Shown here piece by piece: positions 32,905-37,369 of a stretch of 37,369 bases of DNA (positions within the stretch are counted from its first letter, which is position 1; every line of letters starts with the position of its first letter). The notes under the pieces are model-generated. The model did not search any database. It saw only the letters and a list, made by a program, of their open reading frames with translations, and was not told the origin of the DNA. The position numbers and the translations under genes are program-made. Source of the stretch: Caldilineaceae bacterium (lineage in GTDB: Bacteria; Chloroflexota; Anaerolineae; Caldilineales; Caldilineaceae); contig JAJDZJ010000128.1 of assembly GCA_022824685.1 (NCBI GenBank), positions 1 to 37,369 of the forward strand. The letters are read 5' to 3'.

Positions 32905-34176
32905 CTACAGCCCCAACGCGTCGTCGATCTCTTCCTGGTAGGCGCGCGCCGCGCCCGACAACACCTCCTCAAGCGCAACGGCGCGCCCGACGGCTGCGGA
33001 CTCGTAGGCGCCCAGAATCGCCGCCACCGCGATCATGCCGTCGCGGCCGTCAACCTCCGGCGCACGCCCTTGCAGAACCGCCTCAGCGAAGTCGTGGTAC
33101 TCGATCGCCAGCAGGCGGGCGTCCAGCGCCATCTCGGCATGGGCTACGTCGGGCAGATCATAGACAACGCCGTCCGCGCCGAACAATCGAGCGGTGACGT
33201 CGTTCAGCGAGAAGTCGGGCAGCAGGCTCAGGATCTCCTTGCCCTCCAATGTCCGCTGCTCCAGCCGCAGCCGCGCCGCCTTGCCGGTCCGGTCCCGGGG
33301 CACGTCCAGCGCGCCCCAGCGCCCGTGAACACTTCGCTCAAAACGGCTGCTCCCCCTGCCCCCGCCCAGGTGCGAGAACTGCACGGTCGCGCCGGACTGC
33401 ATCGCGTACTGGGCGAGGATCGAGTCCTCGCCCGTGGCCTCAACCTCCTCCGGGTAGGTGGGGGTCTGCTCCCGGTAAGAGATCAGCGGGTGATTCTCGG
33501 CGGCGGGTCGGCGCCGGACCGGCTCCACGATCAGCCCCCGCCCGAAGATGCGCTCGTATTCCCCCAGATAATAGCGGATGATGTCGGCGTAATGCACGCC
33601 CATGTCCAGGCCGATGGCGCCCTTTTCCTTCAGATGCCGCCAGGGCGTGGCGGCCATGACATCGTTGCCGCCGAGCGAAGTCTGGATCATCAGGAGCGGG
33701 TCGCCCAGCAGTCCGGCGTCAATGACCGCGCGCGCCATCCGGTTGACCGGATCGCGGCGGTAGTTTTCCGCGGTCGCCAGCACTGCGCCGCTCCGTTCGG
33801 CCGCGTCAATGATGCGCTGACAGGCCCGGATGGTGATGCCCAGGGGTTTCTCCACCAGCGCGTGTTTGCCGGCCTCCAGCGCGGCCGATGCAATCTCATG
33901 GTGGCTGGAGCCGTCGGTCACCACATCGACGGCGGCAATGTCCGGGTGGGCCAGCATCCGGTCCAGGTCGGTGAAGATCAGCGGCTTGCGATCAAACAGG
34001 CGCTCCACCTCGCCCGCGATCCGCTCGGCATTGGCGCGGTTGATGTCGCAGACCGCCATCAACTCCACGTTCGACATGCCGGTCTCTTCCAGCGTATGGT
34101 ACGCGATCGTGTGGCGATGGCCCATGCCGCCGCAACCCACGACACAGATGGGAACTCGTTCACTGTTCTGGCTCAT
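32905..34176 (-). CDS. Gfo/Idh/MocA-family oxidoreductase
   Basis: A 423-residue NAD(P)-dependent sugar or polyol dehydrogenase. The Rossmann motif is VVGCGGMGH (residues 12-20). The catalytic Lys110 lies in EKPLG, and the C-terminal catalytic segment includes GLDMGVHYADIIRYYLG with its Asp and His. It is 78 bp after the ThDP enzyme gene on the same strand, with a strong hairpin in the gap. The family oxidises or reduces cyclic polyols, amino sugars and similar compounds; substrate cannot be deduced. Confidence 0.9.
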   Translation of the reverse strand: MSQNSERVPICVVGCGGMGHRHTIAYHTLEETGMSNVELMAVCDINRANAERIAGEVERLFDRKPLIFTDLDRMLAHPDIAAVDVVTDGSSHHEIASAALEAGKHALVEKPLGITIRACQRIIDAAERSGAVLATAENYRRDPVNRMARAVIDAGLLGDPLLMIQTSLGGNDVMAATPWRHLKEKGAIGLDMGVHYADIIRYYLGEYERIFGRGLIVEPVRRRPAAENHPLISYREQTPTYPEEVEATGEDSILAQYAMQSGATVQFSHLGGGRGSSRFERSVHGRWGALDVPRDRTGKAARLRLEQRTLEGKEILSLLPDFSLNDVTARLFGADGVVYDLPDVAHAEMALDARLLAIEYHDFAEAVLQGRAPEVDGRDGMIAVAAILGAYESAAVGRAVALEEVLSGAARAYQEEIDDALGL

Positions 34177-34195
34177 CGGTCCGTCCTTGCCTGCG

Positions 34196-34221
34196 CTGGC
34201 CGGTTACGCGCAACCGGCCAG
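34196..34221. other. Perfect 10-bp stem-loop between the ThDP enzyme and Gfo/Idh genes
   Basis: CTGGCCGGTT (34196-34205) and AACCGGCCAG (34212-34221) form a perfect stem with a 6-nt loop. A T-run follows on the plus strand only (TATTTTT), which would suit a plus-strand terminator, but no plus-strand gene ends here. On the minus strand it lies in the leader of the Gfo/Idh gene, 20 bp before the ATG. It could stabilise the upstream mRNA or lower expression of the second gene. Confidence 0.75.
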
Positions 34222-34254
34222 TGTCTATTTTTGCCTATCCACGATTCACTGCCA

Positions 34255-35889
34255 TTACATATGCTGCGGGATCTCCGTCTCCTTCGCGGTGATGAACTCC
34301 AGCAGTGCCGGCACACCCTCCTCCGTCTTCTGGATGCCGCGCTCGATCGCGGGGATGATCTGGTCCGGCGTCTCGATTCTCTCGCCGTAGCCGCCAAATG
34401 CCTCGGCCATCTTGGCGTAGTTGCCTGAGATGTCGGTGGAGCCGTACTTCTCCTGAGAGACCGGCATGATCGGAATCTCGATCGCCATCGAGAAGTTGTT
34501 GAACAGGACCGACAGGATGGGGATGCGCTCCCGCACCGCGGTCTCAAAGTCCATGCCGGTGAAGCCGATCGCGGCGTCGCCCCACACGTTGATGCAGAGC
34601 TTGTCCGGGCAGGCCAGCTTGGCGCCCATCGCCAGGCCCAGGCCGTAGCCCAGCTGTGTCGTCTTGCCCCAGCCGATATAGGAGAGAGGCGTGATCGACT
34701 TCCAGAAGGGCGAAAGCTGATCGCGCGGGCTGCCGGCATCATGCGTGATGATGGTATTGGCCACATCAACGGTGTCGTAGAGATCGCGGATCACCCGGTA
34801 GGGGGAGAGCGGAGCGCTGTCGCTGTTGAGCTTGGCCGCCCACTCAGCCTCCCACTTGCCATTGATCTCTGCAATTTGGGCGGCGACGCCGGCCCGGCGA
34901 CCGCGCGGCTGCCCGCCCAGCCGTTCCGACACAGCCTCGATCAGCGCGCGCAGCGTCAGATCGGCGTCGCCGATGAGGGCGTGCTGGGACGCGACATCTT
35001 TGTTGATGTCGGCCGGATCCAGGGTGGCGTGAATGATCGTCTTGCCGGCCGGCATGCGCACACCGAAGTTGGTGAAGCTGAAACTGCAGCCGATGCCGAA
35101 AATCACGTCGGCGTTATTCAGGAACTCGCCCACGGCCCGCGTGTGGGAACGGTTGGCCGAGCCGAGGCTCAGAGGATGTGTCTCGGGGAAAGCGCTCTTG
35201 CCGTTGAGCGTGGTTGTCACCGGCGCTTCCAGCAGCTCGGCCAGCTCCTTCAGGGCGTCCCACGCCTTGGCATAGTGGACGCCCTGGCCGGCATAGAGGA
35301 CCGGCCGTTCCGCCGACGCCAGCATATCGGCCGCCCTTTGCACATCGGCCGGATCCGGCCCGTAGCGCAGCCGTTTCACGGGTTTGTAGTCGAACTCCGC
35401 CACTTCGGCAGAGGAGATATCGGAAGGAATCTCCACCAGGGCCGGGCGCGGCCGCCCGTTGCGCACCGCCGCGAACGCCCGCCGCATCGCGTCCGCCGTC
35501 ATCTCCGGCGTTGTCAACTGTTCGCTCGACTTGGTGACGGAGGCGTAGCTCTGTGCAGAGTTGAAATTGGGCTGCACCTGGTTGATTGGCCGCGGATAAC
35601 CGCCGGGTAGAACGACGATTGGGGCCGAATCGCCGAATGCCTGCGCAACGCCGCCGAATGCGTTTTCGGAGCCGGGACCGGACTGCATGCAGAAAACGCC
35701 GATCTTGTCGCCCGAGCTCAAGCGGCTGATGGCGTCCGCCATATGCAGACCAATACGCTCCTGACGCACGATGATCGTGCGGATGTCCAGTTTGGCTGCC
35801 GATTCGATGAGGTAATTGACAGGATAAGCGAAAAGGATCTCGGTGCCCTCCTCTTTCAGGCAGTGGGCGATAACGTCAACGACTTGCAT
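34255..35889 (-). CDS. Thiamine-diphosphate-dependent decarboxylase/carboligase (acetolactate-synthase-like)
   Basis: A 544-residue protein with AAGGAG about 9 nt before the ATG. The N-terminal PYR domain carries the cofactor-activating Glu44 (VRQERIGLHMADA) and the QSGPGSENAFGGVAQA segment. A central domain follows. The C-terminal PP domain has the ThDP motif WGDAAIGFTGMDFETAV, then VLFNN (residues ~437-465). The motif is GDA instead of the usual GDG; Asp and Asn metal ligands are kept. The overall layout is that of acetolactate synthase, glyoxylate carboligase and related enzymes. The clustering with Gfo/Idh and hydroxyacid dehydrogenase genes argues for a catabolic carboligase or decarboxylase and not for IlvB. 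Confidence 0.88.
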   Translation of the reverse strand: MQVVDVIAHCLKEEGTEILFAYPVNYLIESAAKLDIRTIIVRQERIGLHMADAISRLSSGDKIGVFCMQSGPGSENAFGGVAQAFGDSAPIVVLPGGYPRPINQVQPNFNSAQSYASVTKSSEQLTTPEMTADAMRRAFAAVRNGRPRPALVEIPSDISSAEVAEFDYKPVKRLRYGPDPADVQRAADMLASAERPVLYAGQGVHYAKAWDALKELAELLEAPVTTTLNGKSAFPETHPLSLGSANRSHTRAVGEFLNNADVIFGIGCSFSFTNFGVRMPAGKTIIHATLDPADINKDVASQHALIGDADLTLRALIEAVSERLGGQPRGRRAGVAAQIAEINGKWEAEWAAKLNSDSAPLSPYRVIRDLYDTVDVANTIITHDAGSPRDQLSPFWKSITPLSYIGWGKTTQLGYGLGLAMGAKLACPDKLCINVWGDAAIGFTGMDFETAVRERIPILSVLFNNFSMAIEIPIMPVSQEKYGSTDISGNYAKMAEAFGGYGERIETPDQIIPAIERGIQKTEEGVPALLEFITAKETEIPQHM

Positions 35890-35936
35890 GCTATGGTCTC
35901 CTTAGGTGTGATTCCAGTCTGATACGACGGTCTTTC

Positions 35937-35977
35937 GAACGGGCTGCCCCCTGGGTTGGCGAGCGTTTCGCCCGTTC
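35937..35977. repeat. 8-bp inverted repeat with 25-nt loop
   Basis: GAACGGGC (35937-35944) and GCCCGTTC (35970-35977) are perfect complements in the 129-bp gap between the dehydrogenase and ThDP enzyme genes. It could be a terminator or attenuator, but no T-run follows on the minus strand. Confidence 0.35.
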
Positions 35978-36018
35978 CGTCCATCATCGCAAACTCTTGG
36001 CTTCTTTGGGGATAGACA

Positions 36019-36969
36019 TCAGTATCCGCGTTGAATCCCTACTGTATTCTCTAGCGGTTCGCCATTCATGAAGCGGCTCAGATTGCTTTTCAGAATGCGC
36101 GCGACATTGGCCGAGGTCTGGACCGATGAGGGAGAACTGTGCGGCGTGATGAACAGATTCGGCGCGTCCCACAGCGGATCGTCCGCGGGCAGCGGTTCCG
36201 TGGCCGCCACATCCAGCGCGGCGCCGGCCAGCTTGCCCTCCTCCAACATCCGGATCAGAGTCGGCTCATGGATAATGCCCCCCCGCGAGATGACGATGAA
36301 AAATGCCTCCGGTTGCAGCAGGGCCAGTTCGTCCGGCCCAATCATGCCCCGCGTCTCCGAGGTGATTGGAACCGTTACCACCACCACGTCCGACTCCCGC
36401 AACAGCGCCGGCAGGCCGTCCAATAGCTGCAGGTCGGAAACATAGTCGGGCTTCTCCATCGGATTGACGTCGACCGCGATGACATCCATCTCGAAAGCCG
36501 CGGCCCGTTTGGCGATCTCGCGGCCGATATTCCCCAGGCCGACGATGCCCATCTTCAAACCGACGAGACCGACCAGCCGCGTGCCTTCGGGCACCCCCCA
36601 CTCGTGCCGTTGTTGCGCCTTGTGAAGCGGACCGAACCCGCGCGTCAGGAATACCAGCATGCCCATCGTATGCTCTGCAATCGTCGTGGCGTGCGCTCCG
36701 CGTGTATTGCAGACGGTGATATCCCGTTCCGCCAGCTCCGGCGCGTTGCGCATCCATTCCACGCCTGCGCTGGGCGACTGGATCCAGCGCAGGTTGGGCG
36801 CAGCCTGCAACTGGCTGCTGTTCATTGGGCCGAAGGCGGCCTCCGCATCGGCGGCCTGCGCCGCAATCTTCTCGGCCGTATCCGCAATCACAAACTCCAC
36901 TTGCGGAAATTCCCGCCGGAAACCATCTACAAATCTTTCGACCCACCCCGCTGTTATCAGGACTTTCAT
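36019..36969 (-). CDS. D-isomer-specific 2-hydroxyacid dehydrogenase
   Basis: The start at ATG 36969 with GGAGAG 5 nt upstream gives 316 residues (MKVLITAGWVERFVDGF). The NAD-binding GLGNIG is at residues 144-149. The catalytic set is Arg229 (ISRGG), Glu258 (ATEPLP) and His277 (ITPHSS), complete for the family. D167 after the second strand (VIAVDVNP) suggests NAD preference. It reduces 2-keto acids or oxidises D-2-hydroxyacids, with the exact substrate unknown. It is first in the minus-strand set with the ThDP and Gfo/Idh genes. Confidence 0.92.
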   Translation of the reverse strand: MKVLITAGWVERFVDGFRREFPQVEFVIADTAEKIAAQAADAEAAFGPMNSSQLQAAPNLRWIQSPSAGVEWMRNAPELAERDITVCNTRGAHATTIAEHTMGMLVFLTRGFGPLHKAQQRHEWGVPEGTRLVGLVGLKMGIVGLGNIGREIAKRAAAFEMDVIAVDVNPMEKPDYVSDLQLLDGLPALLRESDVVVVTVPITSETRGMIGPDELALLQPEAFFIVISRGGIIHEPTLIRMLEEGKLAGAALDVAATEPLPADDPLWDAPNLFITPHSSPSSVQTSANVARILKSNLSRFMNGEPLENTVGIQRGY

Positions 36970-37014
36970 CGTGCTCTCCATCGTTGGTCTGAACGCTGTC
37001 GTGAAAAGTGAATC

Positions 37015-37059
37015 GTGGTTAGTGGGGCTGCCATCCATGAGCCGTTTTCCACTAACCAC
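37015..37059. repeat. 11-bp inverted repeat upstream of the hydroxyacid dehydrogenase
   Basis: GTGGTTAGTGG (37015-37025) and CCACTAACCAC (37049-37059) are perfect complements around a 23-nt loop, 46-90 bp upstream of the ATG at 36969. The words resemble the TGACCACTGA-type intergenic repeats elsewhere in the window. A palindromic operator is an alternative reading. Confidence 0.55.
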
Positions 37060-37112
37060 TGAGGTTTTGTCATTATACATCAGAATGGCATTGGCGCAGC
37101 ATAGGCCCCGCA

Positions 37113-37369
37113 GGGGGTGCATCCCAAATTGTTTGATGAGTCAGGTGAGGCCAAGGAGAGCAAGGGGGTTAAGATTAGGCTGGCTAAGTAGAGTTGAGCG
37201 CAGGGCGAGCATCGCTTGGGCGCCAGACCGGGACCAGCGCATACCGGATTGCTTGAGGCGCTGCTGGACGACATGTTTGCAGGCGGATTCGACGGTGCCG
37301 CTGCCGATAGGATAGCCTGCTTTACGGAAGAGGCGATAGCGCATCCGCTTGCGATTGTGGAAGAGATAG
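37113..37369 (-). mobile_element. Partial insertion sequence, ISKra4-like, cut by the window end
   Basis: The transposase 3' part runs off the right edge. Downstream of its stop the GC-rich near-palindrome GGGTGCATCCC (37115-37125) may be the end of the element, about 145 bp upstream of the dehydrogenase start; this boundary is inferred. Confidence 0.55.
37141..37369 (-). CDS. C-terminal part of an ISKra4-family-like transposase (partial)
   Basis: The minus-strand frame is open from the window edge to the TGA at 37141-37143, about 75 residues. It contains NRKRMRYRLFRKAGYPIGSG, then TVESACKHVVQQRLKQSGMR and WSRSGAQAMLALRS. The Y-P-I-G-S-G-x-V-E-x-A-C-K segment and the following R-L-K-x-S-G-M-R-W match the C-terminal end of ISKra4-family transposases as I know them. 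The 5' part lies outside the window, so completeness cannot be judged. Confidence 0.75.
   Translation of the reverse strand, partial: YLFHNRKRMRYRLFRKAGYPIGSGTVESACKHVVQQRLKQSGMRWSRSGAQAMLALRSTLLSQPNLNPLALLGLT

Noticed and set aside
34255-35889. Calling the ThDP enzyme IlvB
   Set aside because: There is no ilvN or ilvC nearby, the ThDP motif is GDA and its neighbours are catabolic.

Overview
The window looks like chromosomal DNA from a GC-rich environmental bacterium, most likely a Chloroflexota member of the Caldilineae/Anaerolineae type. This is inference from gene content: an F420-type luciferase-like oxidoreductase, an MGDG-synthase-like glycosyltransferase, many sulfatase, Gfo/Idh and TIM-barrel catabolic genes, a membrane-anchored SH3b protein with Ala/Glu/Arg-rich repeats, and several toxin-antitoxin remnants. 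No rRNA, tRNA or CRISPR array was found.

Left part (1-9606): a 3' remnant of an AlbA/RecG-like ATPase and a 21-bp tandem repeat precede a catabolic and transport block. The block holds a beta-propeller hydrolase-like protein, a convergent sulfatase, a nitrilase-SDR pair with a good sigma70-type promoter, an MFS transporter, an LLM oxidoreductase and purN.

Transition zone (9774-14330): an MGDG-synthase/GT28-like glycosyltransferase is followed by a patchwork of toxin-antitoxin genes in different states. These are an intact RHH-PIN pair, an orphan FitA-like antitoxin, a truncated hicB, higA with a frameshifted higB, and a DUF4143 AAA ATPase. A decayed piece of a second copy of the glycosyltransferase 3' end lies beyond the RHH-PIN pair.

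Central part (14505-30185): every gene is on the minus strand. From right to left these are a MacAB-like ABC exporter with its own two-component system, carbamate kinase and a transcarbamoylase, fabF, a soluble sulfite-oxidase-like molybdoenzyme, and then a tightly packed set. That set is a GTP cyclohydrolase II-RibD reductase fusion, a BchC-like dehydrogenase without visible zinc ligands, a PTPS/QueD-like protein without the catalytic Cys, a GT4 glycosyltransferase and a SAM methyltransferase. It looks like an uncharacterised pathway making a modified, possibly glycosylated and methylated, pterin- or pyrimidine-derived metabolite. It is the best candidate in the window for an undescribed system.

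Right part (30833-37369): a sugar-phosphate isomerase/epimerase-like TIM barrel, a membrane SH3b protein, and a minus-strand catabolic set of a Gfo/Idh/MocA oxidoreductase, a ThDP-dependent enzyme and a D-2-hydroxyacid dehydrogenase. The window ends inside an ISKra4-like transposase. Short intergenic repeats are scattered throughout. They include a pair of related ~90-bp elements 24 kb apart and several 'TGACCACTGA'-type words at gene borders.
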